Shown here in pieces: positions 54,501-63,078 of a DNA stretch of 64,000 bases; position 1 is the stretch's first letter, and every line of letters begins with the position of its first letter. The translations under genes were made by a program, and so were the position numbers. The notes under the pieces are model-generated. The model made no database searches. It was not told the origin of the DNA and saw only the letters and a list, made by a program, of their open reading frames with translations. Source of the DNA: an uncultured Bacilli bacterium (GTDB lineage: Bacteria > Bacillota_I > Bacilli_A > RF39 > UBA660); NCBI GenBank assembly GCA_934131005.1, contig CAKOYV010000001.1, positions 139,903-203,902 of the forward strand. The letters are read 5' to 3'.

Positions 54501-57500
54501 CCAACCTACTAAAGTATAACCTGTCTTTGGCGTACAAGTTTTAGTTAAATCTACACTAGCATTATAATTTACTTTAACACTAGCTATAGTACCACTTCCA
54601 CCATTAGTATTACAATCATAATTAACATTATAACTATTAATAGTAGAAGTAAAGTTAGCAGTAACTGTACTAGCAGCACTAATAGTACCACTACTAGGAG
54701 ACCAATTACTAAAACTAGTTGTATACCCTGTTATACTTTTAGCTGTTGCTGTTACACTCCTAGAATCATTTAAGGTAAGTTTATTACTACTAGTAGTATA
54801 AGTCCCACCCTTAGGAACTATATATTTAGATGCCGACACTGTACCATAATTAGTATTATTAGACTTAAAATTCAAGTTATAAAATTCTGCACTAACATTC
54901 GTATTGGAAGCTCCTACAGTTCCTGATTTAGTGTAACTACTAATATTAGTACCATCTACTTTTACACCATAAATTTCATAAGGAACTCCATAATAATTTT
55001 GAGTCCAATAATCTGTAACATAACCATTATCAACATTATTCACCCTAAATCCAACCGACAGCCCATTACTAGTAGCAGTACTACTATTAAGACCAGTACC
55101 ATCTAAATATAAATTAAGATCTAAATAAACTTTATTCGCTGTCCAATGAGCATAATATGTAGTATCAGTTGCAGATACAGTAGTACTACTAGTTACCTTA
55201 GTACCTCCAACAGGAGCTGTATACCAACCATCAAAAGTATAACCTGTTCTAGTTAAAGTCTTCAAACTATCTCCTAAAGTAGAACCGTAAGTTAAACTAG
55301 AAGTAGTAACAGGCTGATTCCCCTCTCTTATATCTAACGAATGAACGTATAACTCATCTCCATCATCCCAACTACTACCATTCAAATAAAAGACAAAAGC
55401 TTTTAAGGAATTACCATTTGCTGTAAAAGTATGAGTTACTCTCTGCCAAGAAGTAGTAACATTAACATTAACTTGACCTCCTTGTTCATCCCCTATTAGT
55501 AATTTTTTGTTACTACTAGCTTTAACATAAACACTCCAAGTATAAATCTTACCCAAAGTAAGTTTATCACTAGGATAATAATAAACTCCACCACTAGTAC
55601 CAGCATTCATCGTAAATTTAACAACATTGCCACTTCTAGCATTAGCATCTTCTACATTATTCTTAGAACCAGTATTTTCAGCAGGATGAAATCTATAATT
55701 ACTTGGATAAAATGAATCGTTCCATAAATTATCACTATAATAATTTTGATCATAAGTAACAGTATATTTATTAGCACTACATCTAGCATATAAAGTTACA
55801 TTACCTTGTACAGCAGTTGGTGTATAACTAGCACCTGATGCATAACTAGTTCCACTACCATCACTTTTCGTATTCCAATTACACGTATAACCAGTCTTAG
55901 ATACCGTTGGTAAATTAAATGCAACAGGAGTCCAATTAGCCGTCAAGGTAACAGTAGACCCATTAGTTGGATTCAAATTCTTAAAATATTTACTTTTAAC
56001 TAAATTAGAACCATTACTCCAACTATTTGTAATACTAGAAGTACTATCTCCATATTTAGCCGTACTTGTATTAATATTACTAGCTGTCCAACCATTAAAT
56101 GTCTGAGGCTTTGAAGTAGCTGAACCAATAGTTGCTCCAGTACCATTAGCATCCCCTGTAGCTTTAATTATCTTAGTAGGATTATCTATAGTAATATTAC
56201 TATCATAATTACCACTACTAGGTGTATTAGTTCCTTTAGTACCATTATTTAAAGTATAATTAATATTATATGTATTAACATTCCAATTACCAGTTAAAGT
56301 TCCATTACCAGCCCCAAATTTATATACATATCCACTATTATAAGAATAACTATTACTAGTAACATCTGTAATAACAATATTCTTAATATCAAAATCCATA
56401 CTAACAGTCTGATTTGCTAAATTACTAGTATATATCTCAAATAAAGGATTAATTGTTACATCTGTATTACCATTAGATGATGCTATCGTAGTACCAGTCC
56501 AAGTTCTAGACATACTATATTCAATCCATCCCTTACCAATTGCACTAGAATCAACATTTGTAGAAACTCTACCAGTAGAACTATAATCATTCTCAATACA
56601 AGCATGTCTTAGATTTAAATTACCTCCTGACATTGTATTAACTCTTATCATAGCTGTTATTTTATAAGTATGACCAGCCGTAAAATTATAATGAGGGAAC
56701 CTCATCCAATACCATGTATTAGCAGTAGGCGTTACACTAGCCGTGTACTTAGTATAAGTTGTACCATCTGTATCTGTCTTTTTAGCAACCGTAAATCCTC
56801 CACTAGAACTAGGATTAGCATCTGGAATACCATTCATAAGTGTTCCACTACCACTAAGATTCCATTTATTAAACGTATAACCCGTTCTAGTAATTGGTAA
56901 TAATCCATAAGTTGTATTATAATTTTGTGAAACATTAACTGTACTAGTAGAATTATTATAAGTACCACCATTAGGATTAATAGTTAAATTATATTTATTA
57001 ATACTCCACTTAGCATATAAAGTACTAGCTTTATTAAAATATTTATTAGTAAAATTACTAGTTATGTAACTATTAGTACCAATTAAATTAACTCCTCCAC
57101 CATTAGAAGCCGTATAATATCCTAAAAATGTATAACCCGTTCTAGTAGGATTAGTTATTCCATTACTACTAGTAGTCATTAAAGTAGTCTTAGCCGTACT
57201 ATCTTTATAAATACCCATACCATACTTCTCATATATCATCGAAGTACCACCTTTATTACTATCAGCACCCTGATTATCAAGAGTAATAGGATATATAGGT
57301 ACAGCCTGATCACATAACTCTAAGTTAGCTTTAATACTAGCATTTTGCATATTACTACTATCACTACTATTACCATCTATATAAACTATAAACCTATATT
57401 CTTTAATCTCTTCTGGTTCTATATAAATATCACTATAAATAGTATTACTACCAACACTTAAATTACTAAAATTACCACTCTTTAATACTTTACTATAACT

Positions 57501-57887
57501 ATCTCCTACCTTCTCAAGTAATACCCACTTAAAGCCTGTACTCTTTAACGCATCAGACATAGATATAATATTTATCTTAGCATACATCATATATGTATCA
57601 CTCTTAGTATTAGTAGCCGTATAATCACTGTATATTAAATACTTACCATAATTACTATCTGCATAATAACTACTATCTGTATAATCTAATATAGGACTCA
57701 AATTAGCACCTTCAATAGAGGCACTTTTTTTATAAACATATTTTAAACCACCATCATGAATACCAACATCAACATTTGTATTAGCACTCTTCCAAACATA
57801 GTAGGCAAATGTTAAAGATAATAAACAAAGAATAAAAACAATTACTCCAACTATTGTTCCAAATAGTTTTCTCTTACCTTCTCCCAT
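51543..57887 (-). CDS. Giant InlB-repeat surface protein (2114 aa)
   Basis: The N-terminus GKRKLFGTIVGVIVFILCLLSLTFAYYVWKSAN is a SipW/TasA-style export segment, and the adjacent domain resembles that of SipW-dependent proteins. The rest is an array of InlB-B/Listeria-Bacteroides repeats with the signature Gly-Tyr-x-Phe-x-Gly-Trp-Tyr/Thr (for example RTGYTFLGYYTASNGGG, RTGYTFDGWYTAPVGG, KLGYEFLGWTTNSDG) and LYAKW/LYARC/LYARW ends. Two carbohydrate-binding-like inserts (MRFPHYNFTAGHTYKITAMI and YYYPSDKLTLGKIYTWSVYV) and a C-terminal domain of about 370 residues rich in Ser/Tyr/Trp follow. There is no LPXTG or C-terminal membrane anchor. It is probably an adhesin. It has its own promoter. Confidence 0.85.
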   Translation of the reverse strand: MGEGKRKLFGTIVGVIVFILCLLSLTFAYYVWKSANTNVDVGIHDGGLKYVYKKSASIEGANLSPILDYTDSSYYADSNYGKYLIYSDYTATNTKSDTYMMYAKINIISMSDALKSTGFKWVLLEKVGDSYSKVLKSGNFSNLSVGSNTIYSDIYIEPEEIKEYRFIVYIDGNSSDSSNMQNASIKANLELCDQAVPIYPITLDNQGADSNKGGTSMIYEKYGMGIYKDSTAKTTLMTTSSNGITNPTRTGYTFLGYYTASNGGGVNLIGTNSYITSNFTNKYFNKASTLYAKWSINKYNLTINPNGGTYNNSTSTVNVSQNYNTTYGLLPITRTGYTFNKWNLSGSGTLMNGIPDANPSSSGGFTVAKKTDTDGTTYTKYTASVTPTANTWYWMRFPHYNFTAGHTYKITAMIRVNTMSGGNLNLRHACIENDYSSTGRVSTNVDSSAIGKGWIEYSMSRTWTGTTIASSNGNTDVTINPLFEIYTSNLANQTVSMDFDIKNIVITDVTSNSYSYNSGYVYKFGAGNGTLTGNWNVNTYNINYTLNNGTKGTNTPSSGNYDSNITIDNPTKIIKATGDANGTGATIGSATSKPQTFNGWTASNINTSTAKYGDSTSSITNSWSNGSNLVKSKYFKNLNPTNGSTVTLTANWTPVAFNLPTVSKTGYTCNWNTKSDGSGTSYASGASYTPTAVQGNVTLYARCSANKYTVTYDQNYYSDNLWNDSFYPSNYRFHPAENTGSKNNVEDANARSGNVVKFTMNAGTSGGVYYYPSDKLTLGKIYTWSVYVKASSNKKLLIGDEQGGQVNVNVTTSWQRVTHTFTANGNSLKAFVFYLNGSSWDDGDELYVHSLDIREGNQPVTTSSLTYGSTLGDSLKTLTRTGYTFDGWYTAPVGGTKVTSSTTVSATDTTYYAHWTANKVYLDLNLYLDGTGLNSSTATSNGLSVGFRVNNVDNGYVTDYWTQNYYGVPYEIYGVKVDGTNISSYTKSGTVGASNTNVSAEFYNLNFKSNNTNYGTVSASKYIVPKGGTYTTSSNKLTLNDSRSVTATAKSITGYTTSFSNWSPSSGTISAASTVTANFTSTINSYNVNYDCNTNGGSGTIASVKVNYNASVDLTKTCTPKTGYTLVGWNTNKSATSKLDSLKMGTSNITLYAIYKKNVAATFYYYNSGIKNVSSSCDLYNNNTSCSATVPLSTFKDTTSQYGSVYVGYGAVNSMATRVTSTVTLTNSTNYYVAYRKAITEYSSGTSRTVYRNAFFTSSSVMNTVLSTSSTGTSNLSNGNWTNNSVTWTFAGYATSNNTANKSYSSVAAAATSTATSLYSLYTRSVAATFYYYNGSAQATVSASGTQTANYSGSVIGQKTISIPSAVTSSKGPNNSTYKGISTSVSSTISTSIVNTSQTKYYAFYNGTYTASFTKENNNVSSIGSSSLSCSNNSTTNGTNYSTTSCSITLPTITPASGYVASGWYDINDSMVGNAGDSLKLTSSGTYTAKVKIDISAYNVNVTFYDNLLYDLDDVTDVSSAFMKYSVSNGTVTVTANQDDGYGFTNGRVYLKAGTTYEFNCDSDGVWGESNNGSDNVEAFLMLNGEFNTYYWMSSNKSYKFTPTVTGVYWLRLDVNQSGKTHTFSNINISTESTTKTFKYNQAYGTLSTPTTGRSGYSFGGWYTKINDGVKVLATDKVTNMEDHNLYAHWVPTEYTVSYNANGGTGTVSSQTVKTGSSFTVASNSFQKLGYEFLGWTTNSDGSDDGYGWTGWSGTWKYVDGQYGINDSKLVLYARWQKTLNCSSAGSTTTYMGHNWFTLSNDGSTCNLALNETVGNGVAYNNATGTGGGSVYSYISSYSNGRTTLAQDYSSGLITTIDTDSGIAEGMSSGIYWISSESVFNYNSISRYSLTSKHIASGMSNTTDGSFISGVDDNFNSPSNYGSNSYFITSVSNSSTQVTYTKAGYNSWTYNSGAKYSEDWSHWVPQNKSKVSSGSKIYLDLETGNWSSGGGSTYSRNANRIIMRVCETNSNYIYDINFSGVSKTQYHYTNAKTGTDKNYSYPSRSYSYSASTRPHMSGYRDFVFAGNTTATTSGTTRTYDYFNASNCKSFTKYQLTDVSYNISYRPHIKVKIVN

Positions 57888-57915
57888 AAAAGTATCACCC
57901 TACCATTCAAATATA

Positions 57916-57944
57916 ATTTTATCAAAAATTAATATAAATTGCAA
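57916..57944 (-). promoter_or_regulatory. Promoter of the giant surface protein gene
   Basis: TTGCAA (plus 57939-57944), 17-nt spacer, TAAAAT (57916-57921); GGGTGAT precedes the ATG at 57887. Confidence 0.6.
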
Positions 57945-57969
57945 TTATTTCACTTAATAAAAAAGAAAA

Positions 57970-58001
57970 AAAATACACGTCAATAACATAACATGTATTT
58001 T
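57970..58001 (-). terminator. Terminator of the SipW/DUF5305 operon
   Basis: AAAATACATG / CGTGTATTTT with a 12-nt loop and a long T-run on the minus strand. It separates the DUF5305 gene from the giant surface protein gene. Confidence 0.65.
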
Positions 58002-58020
58002 TAATTTAATTTATATAAAA

Positions 58021-58089
58021 CTATATAAACATCATACCACTAACAAATCCATAGAAATTTAGATAAACTGCTTCATCTCTATTAAACAT
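58021..58089 (-). CDS. Possible 22-residue peptide after the DUF5305 gene
   Basis: ATG at 58087-58089 and TAG at 58021-58023, encoding MFNRDEAVYLNFYGFVSGMM and two more residues. It starts 17 nt after the DUF5305 stop and precedes the terminator. No good ribosome binding site is visible. The charged start followed by an aromatic/hydrophobic stretch looks protein-like, but chance is possible. Confidence 0.3.
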   Translation of the reverse strand: MFNRDEAVYLNFYGFVSGMMFI

Positions 58090-58090
58090 A

Positions 58091-58104
58091 CGTATACGTA
58101 TACG
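58091..58104. repeat. 14-bp perfect palindrome CGTATACGTATACG
   Basis: A fully self-complementary sequence just after the DUF5305 stop. It stands out in this AT-rich context and could be a protein-binding site. Confidence 0.6.
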
Positions 58105-58105
58105 A

Positions 58106-59263
58106 CTATTTCTTTTCATTATTAAATTCCTCATTCAAATCAACAGCCTTCAAAGTATACAAATACAAATTACTATCCTGAAGAATATAAAAATGAGCCT
58201 TCTGATGTTTAACAACAACATAATACATAATAGGTAATCTTAAATTATCCCTAACATCCAATAATTCCTCAAAACTATTTATCTTCAAAATATTATATTT
58301 AGACATATCAGGCAAAGTAGAAGTTTCAACAACAAGTCTATCATATTCTCGCAATATTTTATTAATAATAATATCATATTTACTCTTTTTTATCTTAAGC
58401 AAACTAAGCATTCTCATCACAACAATTATATAAACAATAGCAAGCACAACACAAATACTACCAAATAATATATATATACCATTTGAAATATTAAAACTAT
58501 TATCCATCAAAACATACTCATAATTATTATGCAACTCCTTAGAATCAAGTTTTATCTGAATAGCCTTCTGAGATAATGGTATTCTCAAAGAAATAAGTTC
58601 TGAAGAAGGAATACTATATTTAGAATCAACTTTATTATAAGTAACCAAATAAACATCTAAATAACTATTAACATTAACTCCATATTGTGACTTAAATTTA
58701 GTAGCAATAGCATTATAATACTCATAATCAATAGAAATATCTTTATCAAAAACATAATTATCTCCATCTCTCTTAACCAAATCTCCACTACGCTCTAAAA
58801 GCGTATAATTTTTCTCAAAATAACTAGCATTACTATCACTATCAACAATCACTAACTTACCAATAATCTCATATTCCAAACCACCATCTATCTTTGAAGA
58901 TCCACTAACCGAATACTGATAATGAAATTTAAGAGGAATATCATGAATTAAGCTAGCAACATAAGACATATTCTTACCTAAACACTTATCTTCATAAAAT
59001 TCATTTTTATTTAAACAAACAGAATAATCTACATTACCATCAGCCTTATAATAAACCATCTCTTTTTTAACAACATTCATTGAATTAGTAACAAAATAAA
59101 TTCCCAACCCAAAAAACATAATAAATAATATTATATAAATGAAAAGTCTTAAATTAAAAGAAAAATAAATACCTAGTCTCTTTTTATAAGACTTATCATT
59201 ATTTTTAACTAAAGTATATTTATATTTACCTCTAACTTTTCTCTTCAATTTCTTCTTAGCCAT
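58106..59263 (-). CDS. DUF5305 membrane protein
   Basis: 385 residues from the ATG 59261-59263 (GTGGTG 6 nt upstream; the longer frame adds four residues). A very basic N-terminus (AKKKLKRKVRGKYKY) is followed by a membrane helix (FIYIILFIMFFGLGIYFV), an external beta-rich region (FHYQYSVSGSSKIDGGLEYEIIG, then YNAIATKFKSQYGVNVNSYLDVYL), a second membrane helix (NGIYILFGSICVVLAIVYIIVVM) and a cytoplasmic C-terminus. The layout and the FxSQYG region fit DUF5305, whose members are often encoded beside SipW-type signal peptidases and TasA-like proteins. It begins 5 nt after the signal peptidase stop. Its role is probably in assembly or maturation of the surface proteins. Confidence 0.8.
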   Translation of the reverse strand: MAKKKLKRKVRGKYKYTLVKNNDKSYKKRLGIYFSFNLRLFIYIILFIMFFGLGIYFVTNSMNVVKKEMVYYKADGNVDYSVCLNKNEFYEDKCLGKNMSYVASLIHDIPLKFHYQYSVSGSSKIDGGLEYEIIGKLVIVDSDSNASYFEKNYTLLERSGDLVKRDGDNYVFDKDISIDYEYYNAIATKFKSQYGVNVNSYLDVYLVTYNKVDSKYSIPSSELISLRIPLSQKAIQIKLDSKELHNNYEYVLMDNSFNISNGIYILFGSICVVLAIVYIIVVMRMLSLLKIKKSKYDIIINKILREYDRLVVETSTLPDMSKYNILKINSFEELLDVRDNLRLPIMYYVVVKHQKAHFYILQDSNLYLYTLKAVDLNEEFNNEKK

Positions 59264-59268
59264 TCTTA

Positions 59269-60399
59269 TCACCACTTTTCATTTAATAATACTGTAGGAT
59301 ATCCTAATAAAGGTATTTTAAATCTAACAACCCCAATAATCATATCTTTAGTAATCTTATACTCATCATAATTAGAATTAGCATCCCCTTTAGTATAAAT
59401 AAAATACTCTCCATTTGTATCAATAATCTTATAAATACGATGCACTATAACTTTTCCCTCATAATGATAAGCTATAACATCTCTCTTCCCTATCTCTTTA
59501 TACCTCTGATCAACAATAACAATATCTCCCTTTGAGATAACCTTCTCCATACTACCACTAGCAATTGCTACTGCATAATATCTAAAATATCCTGAAACCA
59601 AATAAACTAAAACAACAACTATCAAACTAACTAAACTCCAATATAAAATAAGCTTTCTTCTACTAACAAATACTCTCTCTAAAATAGCTTCCGTTCTATC
59701 TCTTAAAAGCCACCTTCTAACTCTACTCATAACAAAAATAGGAAACAAAAAATTAATAAGAGAATAAAGATATTCATTAGGATTAGGAACAATTGGCAAT
59801 AAATACAAATACAACTTCATAACCAAAAAGAAGAAAATACCTGGCCAATACCCAAAATGAAGTGCCAAATAAATTCCTAAAATATTTTCTGTAATAGAAG
59901 GAACTAAACTAATAGCCACTACTAAAAACATCTCTTTATTAAAAGCAAAAGAATGTGCCGCAAAAGCTATTGTATTATCCATCAAAATAAAAAACAAACA
60001 AACAAAAATAAGCATTTTTTTAGACAAACTAGCTTTCATAACAAGTTGATAACGCAAAACCTCTTTTAAAATAACATAAATAATAATTGGAATAATAAAC
60101 TTAAAAATAGATTTAACCGTCAAATAATTCTCCACTCTAGCAAACCCAATTACTATTCCTGATAAATAATAAATTAAAAAGAAGGATATTAAAATAATTA
60201 TAATTTCTAATATAATATCTTTAGTATAACGATGTCTATCTTTTTCAAATCCAAATAAATACTTAGATAAAATTAGCAAGCAAAAAAGCAGTATATTTAA
60301 AGAATTTTGATTTAAAAATCTAAAAACAATACTATTACTAATAAACACTAAAATGAAGATAAACATAAACAATAATAGCTTAATATAACTTTTCTTCAT
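59269..60399 (-). CDS. sipW: SipW-type signal peptidase I with large N-terminal membrane domain
   Basis: 376 residues. The C-terminal 130 residues are an ER-type (SipW) signal peptidase: the catalytic Ser in AIASGSMEKVISKGDIVIV, His in VIVHRIYKII (the ER-type enzymes use His where bacterial LepB uses Lys), GDANSNYDEYKI with the family Asp and VVRFKIPLLGYPTVLL. The first about 235 residues contain roughly six or seven membrane helices (FKFIIPIIIYVILKEVLRYQ, then TENILGIYLALHFGYWPGIF), far more than the one or two of a normal SipW. They faintly recall CPBP intramembrane proteases, but no complete active site is visible. It is flanked by the TasA-like and DUF5305 genes, which makes it the likely processing enzyme of this module. 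Confidence 0.88.
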   Translation of the reverse strand: MKKSYIKLLLFMFIFILVFISNSIVFRFLNQNSLNILLFCLLILSKYLFGFEKDRHRYTKDIILEIIIILISFFLIYYLSGIVIGFARVENYLTVKSIFKFIIPIIIYVILKEVLRYQLVMKASLSKKMLIFVCLFFILMDNTIAFAAHSFAFNKEMFLVVAISLVPSITENILGIYLALHFGYWPGIFFFLVMKLYLYLLPIVPNPNEYLYSLINFLFPIFVMSRVRRWLLRDRTEAILERVFVSRRKLILYWSLVSLIVVVLVYLVSGYFRYYAVAIASGSMEKVISKGDIVIVDQRYKEIGKRDVIAYHYEGKVIVHRIYKIIDTNGEYFIYTKGDANSNYDEYKITKDMIIGVVRFKIPLLGYPTVLLNEKW

Positions 60400-60420
60400 T
60401 TTCTTCTTCTCCTAACATAA

Positions 60421-60444
60421 ATGACACAGCAAAAACTGTGTCAT
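60421..60444 (-). terminator. Stem-loop between the TasA-like and sipW genes
   Basis: A perfect 9-bp stem ATGACACAG / CTGTGTCAT with a 6-nt loop. The T-run is poor, so it is probably a partial terminator or a 3'-end stabiliser for the TasA-like mRNA. Confidence 0.6.
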
Positions 60445-60451
60445 CTTGATT

Positions 60452-61105
60452 TTAATCTACTGAACTATAATTTAGTGTAATATCTCCAAATGAAACAGTA
60501 AAATCTCCATCTGCTCTATCAGCACCTGCTGCATATTCAAGCGTAACCGTAATAGCATCGGCACTGCCTTTAGCTAAAGAATGATTAGAAATACTAGCAA
60601 CACTACTACTAGCCTCCGCCTCTGTTCCAACTTTTACTTTAACAGAAATACCATTACAAGCCTTCTGTACTAAAGCATCAGTAGTCCCCTCTTTAGCTGT
60701 ACAAACTTTATTACTACTAGCACTAGCCACATCAGAATAAACAATACTTTTTAAGAAAGCTTCTAACTCTCCAGCATTATAGGCATAAAAATTATATACA
60801 ACCTTTTGTCCTGGCTCTGTAAAAGTAGCATTTAAATTACTAATAGTTGGACTATTAGTATTATCAATCTTAGCATTAGTAGCAACAACTGTACTAGGAG
60901 TTGCAACTGGTGCAATTTCATTAGCTAAAACTTCTGTATTAGAACTTGAAAAATCAACATTCATTGTATCAGAACTAGGTTTTACTGTCGCATTAGATTG
61001 AATCTTCAAAACACTAGAAAACGCCGAAAAACCAATAGATAATCCTACAACACCAACTACTAAAGCAAGCAACGCTATATACTGTCCATGCTTATTTTTC
61101 TCCAT
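60452..61105 (-). CDS. TasA/CalY-like secreted protein
   Basis: 217 residues from the ATG 61103-61105 (AGGAGG 6 nt upstream). The signal peptide GQYIALLALVVGVVGLSIGFSAFSSVLKI is of the SipW-dependent TasA/camelysin type. A mature beta-sandwich of about 185 residues follows (VVYNFYAYNAGELEAFLKSI, then SADAITVTLEYAAG and DFTVSFGDITLNY), with two Cys that may form a disulfide. In Bacillus TasA builds the biofilm fibres. It is followed by the SipW gene after a stem-loop, so it is probably the most abundant product and a substrate of SipW. It has its own promoter. Confidence 0.78.
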   Translation of the reverse strand: MEKNKHGQYIALLALVVGVVGLSIGFSAFSSVLKIQSNATVKPSSDTMNVDFSSSNTEVLANEIAPVATPSTVVATNAKIDNTNSPTISNLNATFTEPGQKVVYNFYAYNAGELEAFLKSIVYSDVASASSNKVCTAKEGTTDALVQKACNGISVKVKVGTEAEASSSVASISNHSLAKGSADAITVTLEYAAGADRADGDFTVSFGDITLNYSSVD

Positions 61106-61131
61106 CTCTATCCTCCTATCTACTATACACA

Positions 61132-61160
61132 ATACTAACATATTTTAATATTTTTGCCAA
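61132..61160 (-). promoter_or_regulatory. Promoter of the TasA-like/sipW/DUF5305 operon
   Basis: TTGGCA (plus 61155-61160), 17-nt spacer, TAGTAT (61132-61137) on the minus strand. Confidence 0.6.
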
Positions 61161-61186
61161 CCCTTTTTCACAACTTTTTTCATCAA

Positions 61187-61222
61187 AAAAAGCCAAGTTC
61201 TCTAACATAAAGAACTAAAGCC
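61187..61222 (-). terminator. Probable terminator of the HerA-like gene
   Basis: AGTTCT / AGAACT stem with a 9-nt loop and a T-run a few bases beyond it on the minus strand; the stem is only 6 bp. Confidence 0.4.
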
Positions 61223-61224
61223 AT

Positions 61225-62994
61225 TTATTGTTGTTTAACATACCAAACTCTAGAAATATCTACATTCTGACTAAGTGGCGGTGGCGATGGTTGATCAACA
61301 GATACAATAACAGGCATCTTAAAAGCACTACCATACGCAATACACATACCAGACCTAAAAGTATTAAGCTTATTAATCATATTACCACTAACATTAGGCA
61401 AAATCGAAGATACAAACGCAACATCATTATGATGAAACATCTTAAACACTAAGAAATTAGTACACTGACTAATAGCCGTCTCACTCAACTCTGACGGTCT
61501 TTGAGTAATCATCCCCAACAAAATACCATACTTTCTTCCCTCTTTAGCAATTCTCTCAAAAATATTATACCCAAATAACTTAACATCAATATCTTCCTGC
61601 ACATATCTATGAGCCTCTTCCAATAAAATATGAAATGCTAACGATCCTCTATTTTTTAACTTAGCAACATAATCAAATAAAATTTTCGAATAAATCTTTA
61701 CTAAATTTTTAGCAAACCTATCATCAACATAGTTAATATTAAAATTAATAATCTGTGCCTTTCTCCCATTATCAGCCGTCAACAACTCTCTAATATACCC
61801 CTCACGCGTTACAAACATTGGATAATCAAAATACTTAGCATAATCACTATTCATAAGAGCATTAAGCCTAATCTTTAATACATTAGCATAATCAAAAATC
61901 TTCTCACTAGTAAGAACCCCTTCACTAATAAGAGCAAACTCTAAAGCCATCGAAAACTCTTTTAACCCATACATAAAAGCCCCATCAGGCATCGTAAGTT
62001 GAAATTCTTTTTGTGTAAATTTCTCTAAATAACTAATAACTAACTCAACATCAGCAAACTTACCAGACTCTTCTATATATAAACACTGCCTAATTGTCCT
62101 ACTCCATCCCCCCTTAGTAAGAGATACATCCAAATTAATATCATTAGTCTTAAACTTAGTCAAAACAGAAGTAAGCTTATTCCTAATCTCACTAGGACTC
62201 TTACCAGAAAAAATAATATCCAAAACACTTCTTGCAATTATATCATTCTTCTGTTCAATAACAGCATCCTCAGACTGCGTAAAATATCCAACTAACTTCA
62301 AAGCCTTCTCAATAATAGGAATCTGATTCTCATCATTAGCATTAAGAAGAAGAGCTATATCATCAGTACCAAGAAGCCAAAAAGGCAAACACAAATGCTT
62401 ATATTCCGTATTAGTAAGATCAGTAGTAATAACTTTATAATTAAGATTAGGATTATTCCTACCTATATTATTAAAAGCAGGCTGATACTCACCATAAGCA
62501 TCAAACAAGAAAAAATTAGTCCTAAAAGGAATACTATCACGAGCTTCATAAAAAATCTTCTGCAAAATATTAGAAGTAGAATAACTCTTACCTGAACCAC
62601 TATTACCCAAAATAGCAAAATGATTAGAGAAAAAAGCATTAACATCTAAAGAAATACGATAATTTTGATAAACAGTAGACACTCCCATACTAATAGAATT
62701 CGAATTAGGATCATTCTGATAAATAAGATCTAACTCTCCCTTAGTAATAATCCTACAAGCATCCCCAAAAGCAGGTTTCCTAATACTACCATAAATAAAT
62801 TTATTATCCTTAATCTCTCCTACTAAAATTATGTCTAAATAAGTACAGTCTCCCTCTAACACTTCACCAACTATCTTGCAATCCTTATCATCAAACAAAA
62901 CATTTTTCCCCATCAAATTTTCTAATTCATATAAATTAGCCTCTAACTTTATCCTAACCTGATCCCCCATAATACTAATTATTTTCCCTAGCAT
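61225..62994 (-). CDS. HerA-type ATPase (DUF87 family)
   Basis: 589 residues. An N-terminal HAS-barrel-like domain (MLGKIISIMGDQVRIKLEAN, then FGDACRIITKGELDLIY) is followed by an ATPase core with Walker A GNSGSGKSYSTSNILQKIFYE, LFDAYGEYQPAF (Walker B-like), HILLEEAHRYVQED (DEAD-like/Walker B Glu), GMITQRPSELSETAISQCTN (arginine-finger region) and FRSGMCIAYGSAFKMPVIV. HerA pumps DNA in archaea with the nuclease NurA; bacterial relatives are found with SIR2 or other nucleases in defence systems. No NurA or SIR2 partner is next to it. AGGTGAT precedes the ATG. The role is inferred from family only. Confidence 0.88.
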   Translation of the reverse strand: MLGKIISIMGDQVRIKLEANLYELENLMGKNVLFDDKDCKIVGEVLEGDCTYLDIILVGEIKDNKFIYGSIRKPAFGDACRIITKGELDLIYQNDPNSNSISMGVSTVYQNYRISLDVNAFFSNHFAILGNSGSGKSYSTSNILQKIFYEARDSIPFRTNFFLFDAYGEYQPAFNNIGRNNPNLNYKVITTDLTNTEYKHLCLPFWLLGTDDIALLLNANDENQIPIIEKALKLVGYFTQSEDAVIEQKNDIIARSVLDIIFSGKSPSEIRNKLTSVLTKFKTNDINLDVSLTKGGWSRTIRQCLYIEESGKFADVELVISYLEKFTQKEFQLTMPDGAFMYGLKEFSMALEFALISEGVLTSEKIFDYANVLKIRLNALMNSDYAKYFDYPMFVTREGYIRELLTADNGRKAQIINFNINYVDDRFAKNLVKIYSKILFDYVAKLKNRGSLAFHILLEEAHRYVQEDIDVKLFGYNIFERIAKEGRKYGILLGMITQRPSELSETAISQCTNFLVFKMFHHNDVAFVSSILPNVSGNMINKLNTFRSGMCIAYGSAFKMPVIVSVDQPSPPPLSQNVDISRVWYVKQQ

Positions 62995-63078
62995 CCTATA
63001 TCACCTATTATTAATTATACTAAAAAAACATCTAAATTACTAGACATTTTTTTGCTTTAATAAATTATGTTTACAACA

